A stretch of 64,000 nucleotides of DNA from Monomorium pharaonis (lineage: Eukaryota; Arthropoda; Insecta; Hymenoptera; Formicidae). The notes beneath the pieces were generated by a model, which saw only the letters and a list, made by a program, of their open reading frames with translations, was not told the origin of the DNA and made no database searches. A program made the translations under genes and the position numbers. Shown piece by piece: positions 11,400-24,830 of this stretch (within the stretch, counting starts at the first letter, position 1; each line of letters begins with the position of its first letter). Location of the stretch: contig NC_050477.1 in assembly GCF_013373865.1 (NCBI RefSeq), positions 5,354,869-5,418,868 of the forward strand, written 5' to 3'.

Positions 11400-14300
11400 A
11401 CCGAGGCCTCTTCAGGTTCTCGGTGCACCGCGGGACGTTGGACGGCGCGGCATCGCCGTGACCTTCGAACCCGGAGGGATGTGTCGACGGACACCCCGAG
11501 GAGGGATAGAGCGCTGACCATTGGAGGCTGGACAGGAAGGAGATCGTGGTAGGGTGGCCAGAGGCCGGTCGCAGCGCGCAAACGATGACGAGATCGATTC
11601 GCCACTCGCTGCGGCGACGTCGATCCAATGTAGCGCGAGAGAGCAACCAATGTCAGCGGAGCGGAAGGTGGAAGAGCGAAGGAGGGAGATGTTACGCTAG
11701 TATGGGTGACGGGTGTATTCCTTACTTTGTAAGCATGTGTAGAAACGACGATCGTTAACTAAACGCGCTAAACGTGATGAGATAATTTGCGACGGTGGAC
11801 AGGTACTGGCTGTATACGACATCGATTAACATCGACGCTGTAACAACGAAAATGTAGTTACGGCGGAGGTGTAACAGTTACTGGCGCTTTTATGAAATCA
11901 GCGATTATTCTGGGAAACCGTCGGCTACCTCAAGGCGGTGCACAATTTCAAAATGTTAACAAGCTCGCATTTCTGATCACTTGAATTTTTTAAGTTCAAC
12001 TTGAATTTCTTCCAGCATCACCAGTTTTGAGGATTTGCCACGGCTGTGAAGGGGAAGAAGGACCAAAAACAAAAACCAATCATATCACAAACTCAGTGAG
12101 CACACTCTCGGCGATTCTTTAATTTGACTGGTTCTTGCCTTCCGCTCCGCAACCGTGGTTTGGTGGCAGATCCCCAAAACTGGCAGCACTAATTTCTTCT
12201 TCGTTACGCGATTTCATTTGTGACATTAATCTGATCTTTTCATGTCTAAATCCAATCTGAAATTTAATTCGCGCAGCTTCCTGCTTTCGTAACGGCGCAT
12301 GATTTCGTCTGAAGAGTAAATTTCCTTTCGGTCACGCTTTCTTCGAACCGCACGTACTTACTTATATCAAAGAATTGCGAGTGTGAACACGCAACTTTTT
12401 TGCGACACTCTGAAAGCTAAACGAGCGTCAAGCGGTTTTTCATCGCTTTTCCCCGAAACCTTTCCTCGCGGGTGTCGCAACAGGAGGATCCCAGGAATCC
12501 TTGAGGGAACAGCTGACGGCGCGGCGCGGCGTCGAGAAATAGTGACGAAGATCCGATTAAGGAGGTCAAGGAATAATGTATGTTGCGAGAAAATAGCGCG
12601 TCCACGTCGATGTTTTTTTTTCGTCAAGACAAAATTCCGGCGAAGCACCGCGAAATTGGAGCGGAAGCGAATTCCGCCGTGGTCAGCGACATGGGCTGAA
12701 TGGCGAAATCTGGAGAGACAATAAATACATACGACAAATATGTGTACATACAACCTACCCCATCTCTCTCTTTATATATAACAAATAAATAAATAAATAC
12801 ATATATGTACATTAATCTAATCAAAATAATTTAAATAATGATTATATGTTACTTTTACGTAATCTTAGCTGCGTCTATTTTTAATAAAAACTAATATTCA
12901 TCTGATTAGTTCGTTGCTTTGAGAATGAGGACACAAGTTGTCACAAATAAAACATATTGCGAAAAAATACACTTATAATTCTTATAAATAATTTTATCGC
13001 GTGTCGTCTTATTTAAACTCGAATTAAGAAAAATCTTTCTCTCGCGGCAAATCCTGTCATCGAGAAGATCGACTACGTAGACGATTAGTAGGCGTCGATG
13101 AATCAGGTTCGAACGTCTCGACGCCATTAATTCCGACGCGACGGCAACGACGACGGCTTGCGACGAGAGCTCCGGAAAGAAAACGATAAGCAGCAAAACG
13201 AAAAGCGAAAAGGAAGTACGACGACGGCGAGCGGAGCGTGCATTTATTTTCGCTCCTACGTGCATTTGAGAGTACGGAATGTTTCACGATCAGCGAACGT
13301 TTCTCCAGATGACAGAGGCATAAACGAGAAAAAAAAACGGATATTTTCGAACGGAATTTCGAAAAATCAAAGAGCACAGCATCCGGTGTCTCTCGCGATT
13401 CCGCTGTCGGCGCGCAGTTTTCGACGCGCAAAATTATTTCAGAAAAATCGCGATTCTGATTTGAACAAAACATCCGCAAGGTAAAAGCAGCAAGGTCCGG
13501 AATGTCAAATCGTTCGTGACGATTGGAGGCTGTTTTGTTTCCACGACGATTACGTCTGCTGGCACGATGTCACGAAGCACTCGCCCCGTCATTCGCGTAC
13601 TTTCACATCGCTATTATTGTTCGAATTTCGCGCTCGACGCATAGTTGGAGTCGTCAAATCAATCACGATTATCCCATGAATTATTTACTCGGTGACGGGT
13701 GAACAATTGCGGCGATAATTTCATCATTGGATAAAGAAGTGTTCTATTGAGAGAACAGTTATTTCCAAGCGGGCCAAGGCCTTACTTTTCGAGCAGTCAT
13801 GATCCTTTTCTCGCGCTTTCCATTTGTCAATTTAGGTACGTTTTCGACATCTTGTACGGTATTATGACAGTGCAGTTCGTAAAAATATAGTTCCTTCATA
13901 TGCCATTACGATGTGACATAAATTAAAACAATTATTTGTTTCTTATATCAATCGTTTTTATAATTATGAAAGATAATCTTATATTTCCTTTTTTCCATCA
14001 TTTTGATTTATATACCAATGTCAATCACTTGTAAAAAAAAGGTTGTATTATATCAAATATAAACTTGAAATTATTTCTTGGCGACTATAAAAAGAGATTG
14101 AGATTTTAAAAATAAAATTATTATTCATATAGAATTTTCTCCATTAAATTTTTTAGATGATTATTTTGTTACGTATATTACATTGTCACGCAGATCTTGC
14201 AAGTTTATTGAGAAAAATTTCTTCGTTCGATGGATGTCATATTTTCTATGAACGCGTCTTTTTTATACATAAAAATTTAATATCTTAAGTATCTCAAACA

Positions 14301-16300
14301 AAACGGTTAATTACTCGAATAGAAACCGAAGAACAATGCAACGACAGAGAAAGAAACAGAAAAAAGCAGATAAGAGATGATTGTTAATCACATAGAACAC
14401 GCGTGATGAATGTGAATTGCTCCCGGTGGCAGTAAATTGCGTCTTTTTTCCTGTCTTCTCTTTTGCTTCCTCGCGGTGCTGCTCTTCTCCCTCACCTGCT
14501 CGATCCATCTGTTGGCTTATGTAATGCTTGTGCAATAATCAGTGGCGTTTAAGCAATTGACTGCCCGCGGCAATACCATGGCGGTCCTACGAGGATGTAT
14601 TGAAGAAAAAAAAAAAGAAAGAACACGAAGCACTGTGTTTCGTCCTTTCTCGACCAACTTGTCGAGCTTGACATTGCCGGGGCAAGATTTATGCTGTCGA
14701 GTTAATCTACCTCGTTTCCGCTTTGCATTTCTCATAACTTCTGTGATATGTTGCATACGGCAATCATGTCAGATATATGACAAAAAAGAGAGAAGATATA
14801 TCACAAAAATATTCCATATAATCGTTTCAGTAATTAAAAATTAAGTTAAGAAATTCAATTTAATGATTTCTGTATCATTAATGAAAAATCAATAAAGAAT
14901 CTTCATAAATTCTCAATCTTAGATAACATTTTTACATAAATATAATATAATGATAGTAATATACAGGGTGCAATCGGAGCATTGTGCGTTTATTCATAAA
15001 AAGATAGACGGGATCAAGATGAACGTAAAAAAGTCTACTTGTAAACTAATAAAATATGTGCGATAAAACGTAACAATAGAGCAGATAAAATTGTAAATGT
15101 AGATTTTAGAGCAAACGTTAAAACACGAAATAATAATTATAAATTTGTGATAAAGTACGTAAGATAAATCAATCATACGATCTGAACGCAACTGTACCGT
15201 ATTATTTCATAAAACGATTTTATTATCAATAAAAACCGGTCAGGAGTTTACCTTTCTGCGTATTTCTGAAAAGAAGGCAGAAGAGAACACGCGAAGGTCA
15301 TAAAAGCAACGGAAAACCTAATTGCGTTCTCTGTGAAGTAAATGCATTCATAATGTTTATTGGTTAGATTAATCGGAAATCGAAATTACGAGAAAAGTGA
15401 CATAAAGCAATTTTTTCCGAAGACTCGATGCAATGAAAAAAAACTCAAAGAGAATTATTTTATCACAAAAAGGCGAGATTTACTTATTGTCATTCACATT
15501 AGATTTACAAGATTACGCGTGAACATTACGCAAAGCACAATACTCGACATTTATGAATGGTCTAATAGTAATTAATGATAGCAATATAAAATTTTTTTTC
15601 TTTCGTGCAGATATAGCGAAGGAGTTTTGTTTTGCAAACCGATTAGAATTGTATTCTTTTTTTTAATAATATACTTTTGTTTCAATTAAAAATTAATAAA
15701 ATATGAAATATGCAAATTTATATATTCTAAATAAATAAACGAATCTAAATAAATAAATAACTATTTACTTATACATAAAAACTCAAATGCATTTTTAAAT
15801 AATACAGAATATATATAAATCTTCGAGAAATTCAAATTTTTTAAATTATAGTAAATTGAAATTTATATAAAACTTAAATCGCGCGAATTAAATATTAACT
15901 TATGAATTAAAATTTAATTTAAATTTAAAATATATAAATTAAGAATTAAATTACACTTAATAAAATTACATATTCGTCAATAATATTAAAATAAGGTTTG
16001 AATGATGATATATGCTAAAAGGAAAACAAACATAGGAAATCAGTGTATTATAATTTCAAAGCTGAAGATTTCGACGATGCATTTTTGTTGGTTTTCCTCG
16101 CGCTTATTTTTCTTGCGAGTATTTCGGTGCATTTTAAACGGTATTAAAATTGGCAACAAATTAGCTGCATTTATAACTTCCACGAGTTGGCTTGGTACCT
16201 CGCCAAATTTACGCAAACACGCCGTACCGTACGGCGAGTAGCTGAACATTGGACGATAGCTGCCAAAACACGTACAGAATGTAAGCGTACGAAACGCGAG
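11400..16300. other. Intergenic tract, no supported gene
   Basis: Holds GC-raised islands at 11400-11760, 12380-12720 and 13050-13500 with ORFs up to 140 codons on both strands, separated by very AT-rich DNA (13900-16000). None of the ORFs shows a domain or coherent splice sites. A plus-strand ATG at 11702 followed by nine codons and a GTAAGC donor was considered and left out. A TE-like terminus CAGGGTG occurs near 14965. Confidence 0.5.
16040..16249 (-). CDS. Small ORF just downstream of the thioredoxin-domain gene (69 aa, doubtful)
   Basis: Minus-strand ORF beginning MFSYSPYGTACLRKFGEVPS and ending with a basic stretch and a hydrophobic tail. It starts about 220 nt beyond the stop codon of the thioredoxin-domain gene and about 90 nt past its likely poly(A) signal. 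Residue composition looks protein-like rather than skewed, but I recognise no family, see no signal peptide and find no promoter. It may be a chance frame or a last-exon remnant. Confidence 0.15.
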   Translation of the reverse strand: MFSYSPYGTACLRKFGEVPSQLVEVINAANLLPILIPFKMHRNTRKKNKREENQQKCIVEIFSFEIIIH

Positions 16301-16339
16301 TCACACCATATGGTGAAAATTTTTATAATTCCTTGCAAT

Positions 16340-16345
16340 TTTATT
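16340..16345 (-). terminator. Poly(A) signal of the thioredoxin-domain gene
   Basis: AATAAA on the minus strand, about 125 nt after the stop codon at 16470. It is the first canonical hexamer I see after the stop, so the 3' UTR would be short. Confidence 0.5.
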
Positions 16346-16469
16346 CTTCTCAAATTTTAATTTTTAGATTATCATAAATCACATCACTAAAAATTATTTC
16401 TATTTATAATTCTCCGTCTTTTTTTACAGAGGCAAAAATTATAAGAGTACACGATTAGATACTTTTTGA

Positions 16470-18944
16470 TCAATAAAAAGGAAAAACTGTATCTTCTTCA
16501 AATTCCCCTTCGTCCTCCTCTTCGTAATCTTCTTCTTCCTCCTCCTCGCGAGCCTCATCCTCATAAAGCGCTTCCTGCTCATCCGATACTAATGCTGTCA
16601 CATCTACTGCTCCTTTAGGAAAATACTTCGTTATCATTTCTTGAGCCTCCTCATCAACTTCTGTCACAAAGAACGGCTCGATGCCAGCAAAAGCCAGAAA
16701 GGCATCTTCGTTGATCCTTCGAATTATCACTACGAATACCTCAACGCCAGTTTTGTACTTCACCTTTTACAAACAAATTTGATTTATCACAATAATAATA
16801 AAACAATATTTAATTTCCCTTTAGTTTATCAAAGATTATTATGGAGAAAACATTTATATGTATTTAATCTGATTAAATTTCATCGAATTAATTGCATAAC
16901 TAGAGAAAAATAGTGCACCTTCTCGAAGTCCTCGGGTGAAGACGCAAGACGTCTCGCGTGAGGCGGTCGATCGAACTCGAAAGCGCCGAAATGCTCAATG
17001 GCTTCGTGATTCAATTCATAAGCGTCTCGCATGACATTGAATTTTGACGCGTCAAATTTGAAAGCGCACAACGGCAGAGGAACTGCCGGCTCCTCGTAAC
17101 GATGAGCCTTCTCCATGTAAGCCGGGAACAGCGTCTTGTAGACGTGAACTTTACTTCTAGCCTACGAGATTCCGCATATCGTGCTTATCGAGTAATGCTC
17201 TTGCTTACCATAAATTTTCATTAACAATAAGTAATACCTCTTGCAAACGTAGTTATTAACAATTATTATGATTCAATATATAAAAAGAATCATTTGTAAT
17301 AATTATATCCTAGAATTTTACTTGTCTTTGTATTAAATTTAATCCGATATTCTACTTGAGTTTCAATTAATTTTCAAGCATTCTCTAGTCAAGTACCTGG
17401 GGAGGTACCCAAGCCGCGGGATGCACGCGGCGCACGTCACCCTCAACTTCCGGATCCGGCTCGTGCACGTGCACGTGCCTCTCGATGTAAGGTGCATCGT
17501 AGGTCGGCCTGATCGCAGGCACGTCAGTTTGTAAAAGAGGCGGCGGTCCCTTCGTGATGATGCTGACGAGATAATTCTCGACGTCGTCGATCGCACGGAT
17601 CGGCAACTTCGCCGAGTTGCGATCCGGGGCGCCGTAAGGATAATGGACCGGCCAGTCTGGATGGGGCGGTTTACCTTTCAATCTCATCGCCATGCACTTC
17701 CCGTCGGTTAGCCCTGCGGAAGCACGTTCGTGTATCCTTTTCTCTCTTTACTTTTCTTTATTTTACTTTTAGAGAAAAGTTTTTCAATACATAGAAATAT
17801 GACTGTGTACAGCGAGTGAATATCATGAATAGTAAATTATAGCGTGACATACAAATCTGTCAGTTATTACATCATACGGGTCTCACAGTTATTTCTGTGA
17901 TCATCCCGGTACCGCACCTTTTATCAATTCCTCGGTAATGTCGACGCCGCTCTCGACAAACATCTTCTCGATCGTGTCTTCGTCCAGCTGGATCCGCGCT
18001 TCCTCCTGCACGTCGTAGCATTGTCTGAAGAGATCTTGCACAAGCTCGGCGTACGGCGGACTCTGCATCTTATCCCGGGGCCAGCCGCGCTCGTCCTTAA
18101 AGACCCACGGATAAAGCACCAGCGCCGTGTGCTCGCACAGCTCTACCATCATTTGCTCCATGAATCGCTCGTATTTCGCCAGCCTCTCCGCCTCCTCTAT
18201 CGCTCGCTTCTCATCCTCCAGCGCTCGCCTTTTTATCGAGATGGCTTTCGTGAATTATACGCGACTCTTTCTCGAGATTGCGCTTTATTAGCCTCACGAC
18301 GCGAGATTGTCGCCGAATAAAGTCGCCGACAATATGCCCGGGTAAAAATAAAAATATTCAAAGAAAGAACTTAGAAAGCGCACGTTATATCGCGTTAAGT
18401 TTATTACACTATTACTGCTTCGCGTTTAATGACTCAATCTTTTCGTCAAAGCGTTAAAAATCAAAAACGTAAATTGCTCCTTAGCTCTGCAAAATTGACT
18501 TTTCTTCAATCACCTAATGGCTTCTCGCTTCTGCCATCGAATCTCCTCTTCGGGTGCCCGTTCGTGCGCATTCAAATACAACTTCGGAGCCTCTAATTGC
18601 TGCACCCTCTTTATCTCGTTTGTCAGCAGCTTCCGCAGGGTTGGACAGTGCGCGCCAAACATCAGATTCACCATCTTACCGTCCTGCAGGAACATCCAGG
18701 TGGGTTCACTTCGCCCTCGGAATCTCGCCAAGTCGTCGATGTCGTCGTTTCGTGCGATCGCGAACTCCACTGCGTCGCCGCCTATCTCCAGCTTGATCTT
18801 CCTCAGGGTGCTCACCATACCGGAGCAAGGCCCGCTCCAGTCCGAGTACACGTCCACGACGATCAAGCCCGGACGGCTCAGTAACTGTTGCCATTCCTCG
18901 TCGGTGCTCACCTCGATTTGCAGGGCCACGGGCCCGGTTTTCAT
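16470..18944 (-). CDS. Thioredoxin-domain protein of the TXNDC3 / NME8-NME9 type (five exons, 531 aa)
   Basis: Exons 18944-18514, 18228-17918, 17713-17397, 17161-16919 and 16763-16470 join in phase into 532 codons including the stop, with GT-AG introns. The start is the first ATG; a GTG six codons upstream is not used. Residues 1-115 form a thioredoxin fold (DVYSDWSGPC at 31-40, probable cis-proline P81 in SEPTW). Residues 125-170 are a charged helix. Residues 175-255 resemble a degenerate nucleoside diphosphate kinase-like segment without the catalytic His motif. Conserved blocks follow (TDGKCMAMRLKGKP; ARSKVHVYKTLFP), then an acidic tail from about residue 500. Homologues are axonemal or sperm-flagellar proteins linked to outer dynein arms. 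The first redox cysteine is Ser, so a structural role is likelier than disulfide exchange. The intron 1 acceptor lacks a pyrimidine tract and is the least certain junction. Confidence 0.88.
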
Positions 18945-18962
18945 GACGCTATGACGTTTCAC

Positions 18963-21900
18963 GGATCACGATTACCGAGGAAATGTTAACCTCACGCACG
19001 CAAAGGACAAGTGCTCTGTGGCTAATCGTGTGAAGTGTCGCCCGAGAGATAAATGCGGGATGAAAAATGACGTGAGAGCGTCGACAACGATCTTCGCCAG
19101 ATTCTTTCGAAACGCTGAGGTGTTCTTCTTAACATTTCGACGATATTTTTAATTATAAATTAGATGTTGCCCTTCTTTTTTCTTCTTCTTTTAACAGTAG
19201 CTAATTTTTAGAATCAATTTCTGTATGTATTTACTTGTAATTTTTTTTTAACTAAAATTTGTAAATATTTCAAAAGCTAATTATGTTTCAATCAACTGTT
19301 CGTGGGGAAATTTTTTAATTTTTATCATAATGTGAATGATCTTTAATACATACTTTTTCATGCACACGTGTATTTATATCTATAAACGATCGAAATTAAA
19401 TAACACGTCAAAATGATGACTGCGGCTCCTTTATGCGCTCTGCTCGCTCGCAGAGACGCAGTTACAAATGCAAATTGGTTGAAACGACGCCTGCCTCGCG
19501 AACGGCGCGCGAGATAACGAGCGCCGCTGGCTTGTTCGAGCGTGAAGAGGCCGACATGTGTCTCTCGCGCGAGCGTAAAGAGAGAAGAGAAGCAGGAAAG
19601 ATTGGGAGCGCCGATAGTGTCAGCGTCGGCTCCGCGCTCTTATGGCCGCGGTGGCGGCAACATCGTTTAGGTTTACGGTCCTAATTCACGTCCAGCCGTG
19701 ATAATTAGTCTCGGACGAGATCGCGAGACGACTCTTGACACATTCAGCGCCCTTCTCCGGCGCAAATCTTCGACGTGACTCACAGCGAGATACGTCGGGA
19801 CGCCCGAGAAAAATCCCGTCGTGTTTCGCAAAAGAACTCTTTGTCGATAAATTGAACCAAATTAATTTTAATAAAGAAAAAAAAAACCAGAAAATAAGCA
19901 TTTTGCTATGGCACGCAGAGAGGGCGTGAATTTCTTGCGAGAGCGAGCCGTCAGCGCTTTCATGATTTTATCCGGTCCCGTCGTCGGGTGAACGATGATT
20001 CACAAAGAGAACGATCGGCTCAACGATCGTTGTTACTCATTCCGTTTCCAGAAATGCTCCCGCAATTTCGCGGGACGCCAACCATTGTGACGTCATCCTC
20101 CCCGCGACCGGAAGAGCGACGAGATCTAAATGAAAAATTATGACCGCAATTTGCGAACGCTCGCTCAAGCAGGGGTAATGAGCGCGACAAAAATAGCCGC
20201 AAATAATGTGACCGCGAGAATGCGACGTGGTCGTTAATTACTTTCAACGAGAGACTTTTTGCGATTGTCAATGCTTTGATAGATAATTACATAAAATGTT
20301 CCGCATACAACAAATGCTGAAAGAATGTTTTCAAGTAAGTACGTGTTGTAATTATTAATTAGAGGGTTAATCCTTAATTCAAATGCATCCTTGTTTCTTT
20401 AAATCAAAATTGCCTTGGATTAAAATTCGAGAGAATCTAGATTTGATCCGGAAAACGAATTTTTACCGAGTTTAAATCTTTGTGCCGATTGTCGCGACAC
20501 TGGTGTAAATTATCGCCTCATTTCACGGTTTCTTTTTCTCCAATTCAATCTATTTCGTATAAATCGAGGTAAAGTGCGCGGAAGCTTTGCGAATTAAGCG
20601 GTGTTAATTGAGGTCGCCGCATGTGCCGCCAAGTATTGCACCATCGATCCCTATATTTCTTTTTTTCGCAACGTCCAATAACAAAACACAGACCACCGCG
20701 CGAGAGTGCCCGACGATCGAGACCGTCAAGACTCGATTTCCCGCAGAGCAGCACATTTCAATCGTTCGTCGACTATCGACAGCAAGATTCCGGTTTGCTG
20801 ACGAATTAAAACGACATGGAATTTGTCGTATTGTGAAAACCCGATTCTGAGGTCAACTGAGTTCATTCGCGCACAAATTACGCGAAGCGTAAGCTGAAAG
20901 ATTGTGACACAATTGCGCGATATGTCGAAGCTGCAGAATGCAATCGTTTGTAAAATCATATTTATAAAGAAAATTGTATCTATGAGCGTCAACACAAAAA
21001 CAGCACACTTATCTTAACAAAATATATGTGTAAAATTAATATATAAATCCCCCCCCCCAACTAAAGAATAATACTTCAATAAATTAAAAAAAAAATGTAT
21101 CTCGTTTTCCCTACGAATTTTACTTTTATTTTACCTAAGTAGAATAAAATAAATTATCCGTGCAATCTTCAATTCTATTCTATATCTGAATTAGATGACC
21201 AATATACTGTTTTGAGATTACGCAAGTTAACGTTTCAATTAGTATGAAATTTATGTGTGCTTAGCATCGTAAACTCACAACGAGTCTTGAAGTTTATGAG
21301 TATACGAGTCCTCGAGCGAGTCGTTCGTCAATTCCGTTTCAGCATAACAACACTGAGCAGAGAGCAAAGGATAAGGAGATCTAAACGCGTTCATCAGGCT
21401 AACGGTCGTGGTATCTTGTAGGAGCGTTTACGATCGCACGGAGTGTCACGTTGTTTCGCGGTCGCGATCGACCGACAGTGGCGAAAAAAAAACCTCGTGT
21501 TCTTTATGTAAAGAGAACGCTGCGACGTTTGCCACGGAGAGCTATAAAGACAAATAGTAGCAAAATGAGCCCAACGAGGCCTAATGACGGCACATTTGCA
21601 TTGGTCATTAAGACCGGCGGGAAAGTCTGATGTGGTGTCGGCTGGTTTCGCTTGACAAACCTAAGATTAGATGAAAGTGACGCTTATCTCACCGTTTTCT
21701 TGCTTTTCCATGCTGCTCCTACGCTTTGATGTTATTTCGACGTGACTACCGTATCTCACGTTTAAACGACGTGAAAATGTAAGAAGTATAATAAAACTCT
21801 TGGAAATTTCACTGAAACGTTTAATCAAAATTAAGGTAAATTTAAGATAGAATTTATGTGATACCAAAGTAGAAAATGTGGAAGAAATAATAATTATTAA

Positions 21901-22798
21901 AGCGTTACAAAATAAACAAAGAAAAAATTCTTATTAAAGTGGTTCAAAAAATCAAAAAACCTGAATATTTTAAAAAATAAATTGTGCATTTTACTAAAAA
22001 TAACGAAAAAGAACTAAAAAGAATAAACTTATAATTATTCTGTATTAAAAAAAAAACTTGTAAATTGTTTCAAGGCATTGTATTATGCAATGTTCTTATC
22101 TGAAATCTCGAGACTTGAGTTCTCACGGTGGACTTTTTTTAAAATAGCGCGACATGTAAATTTTCTCAATGCATCTGTCACGTTCCGCCTACGTGCACTA
22201 ATTTCATCGGCATTATGCGATGTCACTTCTCGATCAAAGGCGAGTTCATAGAAACGATAAAATACGATTAATCCCAATCTCGTTGATTCCCTTGAATTGA
22301 TTTCGCGATATTAAGACTTCGGTAACCAAGAAACACCCACATATTCTCATAAAAACTTTGCAAAATGATCGATTCTTATCGAGAATGTATCACTGCTAAC
22401 CTGTTAATGCGTTCTTAAGTTACTGCGCTTACGTAATGAAGTGTCTGGAAGTTATGGCTGGCGCCAAGCAAAGTGCGTTCTCAAGATCAGAAGAGAATAT
22501 TCAACATCCTCTGTACTTATTTTCCGATTTGTAAATTCTTCGAGTGTTTTGGAATAAAACTTTATTTGATAAAAATGTAAACAGATAAACTATAATAATT
22601 TAAACCATACAATTCAATTATTTATACATGATGATACAAATAATTCAATACATTCATGAGTGTGAATATCAATAGTTTATCTTTTTATTTAATTTCAATT
22701 CAAACTAAATTAATTTAGTAAAATTCTAAAAATATTATATACACATAATATTTTTAAAAATACAGTAAATATTACATGTTATTAAATTTTTTCAGATG
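18963..22798. other. Region upstream of the thioredoxin-domain gene, no further gene seen
   Basis: The proximal few hundred bases should contain the promoter of the thioredoxin-domain gene; no TATA box at a sensible distance was seen. GC-raised patches at 19430-20270 and 20590-20860 carry ORFs of 60-90 codons on both strands with no domain. A C9 run lies near 21050. The rest is AT-rich DNA with stops in all frames. Confidence 0.5.
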
Positions 22799-23011
22799 CA
22801 CTGAGAAAAAGTTATTGATTTGACTAAATTTGTCAACTTGATTAAGTTTCTTCAGTTTAAATATTTATATGTCTTAGCTAAATCTATAAATTATGCTTGA
22901 ATTGAAGTTCAAGTATTTTATGTATTTACGTTAAATACATAAATGCTTCAACGAGAGAAATTTAATTAAGTTAAAAAATTTAGTCAAATTAACTTTTTTT
23001 TTTTCTCAGTG
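22799..23011. mobile_element. MITE with CACTGAGAAAAA termini (213 bp)
   Basis: Ends are inverted copies of CACTGAGAAAAA followed by a shared TTTGACTAAATTT block, giving imperfect terminal inverted repeats of about 45 bp. The centre is AT-rich with its own short palindrome near 22920-22945. There is no coding capacity. I could not define a target-site duplication, so the superfamily is left open. Confidence 0.7.
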
Positions 23012-24830
23012 TAAAGTGATGTACGCATGTTATCTTGTTTCATTAATTTGTCTTTCTACTCCTAAAAAAATAAAATAAAATCGATAGTCGAATCTATCGA
23101 GATGTCACCACTTTACCGAGTGACGCTTATTCTCTTGCTGAAAGGTAACTTCGTAACAGACCGTCATTGCCAAATTAGCAAATAATAATTTGTATAAATT
23201 ATTTCTAGAATTATCATTTTAATTTATTTGTATAAAGTAAAAAATAAAATGCTAAGTAAAGCTCGCCCGTGTGATGTCTAATATAATTAAATATAATTAA
23301 AAATTTATTTCAGTATTATAATATTTTATATATTTTATTAAAGAAGACTTTTTCAGATCGTTGTTTAAAATGTTAATAAAATTTCTTTTAATTTTTAAAA
23401 ATAAACTGTACTCTTATCATATAAATACGTGTGCATTCATGCCTTCTCGTTTATACCCGTATCCGGTTTATGTACATCCGGCTTACTTTCTTTACCCCGG
23501 ATCAACTTTACGGGGGAATTCTCAGTACTGATCCGTGGGACTTTCCTCCTTTCGTCAACCGAGTGTGGCACAAATCGTGTCAAACGTGCAATGCACGATA
23601 ATCGCGGATCTGACTCACAACACTTCTTATGGCGTAGCCGTCGTAACACACAAGCATCGCGTTCATAAGTAATATGTTCTTAAAATCTTATCAATAAAAA
23701 ATATATTCTACAAAATCTTCTCTTAAAAAAGAACTCCTCTTTTTAAGATACTGATCGATCCTCTTGTGTTTGACTCATGTCAAACGTTGCTAAAGTAAAT
23801 GTCAACTATTTGACAATGGAACATTGAGACTATTAATGTGACAGTTTGATAAATAATTACGGAAAATAATTTAAAAAAAAATAATTTAAAAGATTAATTA
23901 AGTATTAAAAATTAAATGTGTATTAAAATTTAAAAGTAAATAAAATTTTGTATCTTATACAAGTACATATGAGTAAAGAAAAACATTTCCTTTACGTTTT
24001 TATGAGACTCGCATCGCCAAACATCGTTTTGGCTTGAAAGATCTGCAGTGCGTTAAATTAATGCGCACAAACGCACATATTTCGCGACGTTACACAATTA
24101 AACAAAGACGCATTCGATGTACACAGTAAGACTGCCTTTGCAAAGGGCATGTATTCGTTACACGAATCGTTGTTTGACGCGAAAGAGCAAGAGACAAGGA
24201 TAATTCGTTCGTTAATTAATGCCATCATTTATCTAGCTGAGAAAATGAGAATGAATGAATAATGAGAGTGTTAGAAAAAATCAAAATGACGCTTCTGTTC
24301 CTGATTAATTTGTAAGTTAAATCTTCATGGAGGTTCGACGAAACCTCGAGTAACAAAGAGATGATAAATAGAAATCAAAATGTTTAAAAAAAAAGACGTA
24401 TATTAACTAAATAAAAACAAGCTAAATCCCGTAAATGATGCATTGAGTTAAATTTTGCAAAGTGAAGTTTAACTTTTCAAAATAATCACAAAACATTTAT
24501 TCGTTTTAATCAATTGTTTATTTAATAATTTGTTTTAATTATTAATTTATATCTAATTTATGTAAGATTTACATCTAAAAATATTTAAATTTATGTTTTA
24601 CGTTAAATGAAAATGTATCGCAATTTTTGTACACATAGTTTTATTTCTCCATTTTTTTTAATTATTAATATTATATAAATTTTATTTTTACAATTTATAT
24701 AAATTTGTACAACTATTTATTTATTCATTTAAGCAATAAAATCTTGTCTTAAAATAATTAAATAATTATAAATTTGACATTAAGTAGATCACAGCATTAC
24801 AATTGGCAAAATTAGTTATGGTCGTATATA
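23012..24830. other. AT-rich tract, no supported gene
   Basis: Very AT-rich apart from a short higher-GC island at 23430-23660, which is open on both strands for about 70-80 codons but matches nothing known. Small dyads such as GTTTGAC-TCAT-GTCAAAC near 23768 are present. Confidence 0.5.

Noticed and set aside
11702..11728. Plus-strand ATG (MGDGCIPYF) followed by a GTAAGC donor
   Set aside because: Only nine codons. The TATA box nearby has its correctly spaced Initiator on the minus strand, and no downstream plus-strand exon in phase could be tied to it.
18507..18962. GTG-initiated extension of the thioredoxin-domain gene by six residues
   Set aside because: Eukaryotic initiation favours the ATG at 18944; the thioredoxin fold starts after it and needs no extra residues.
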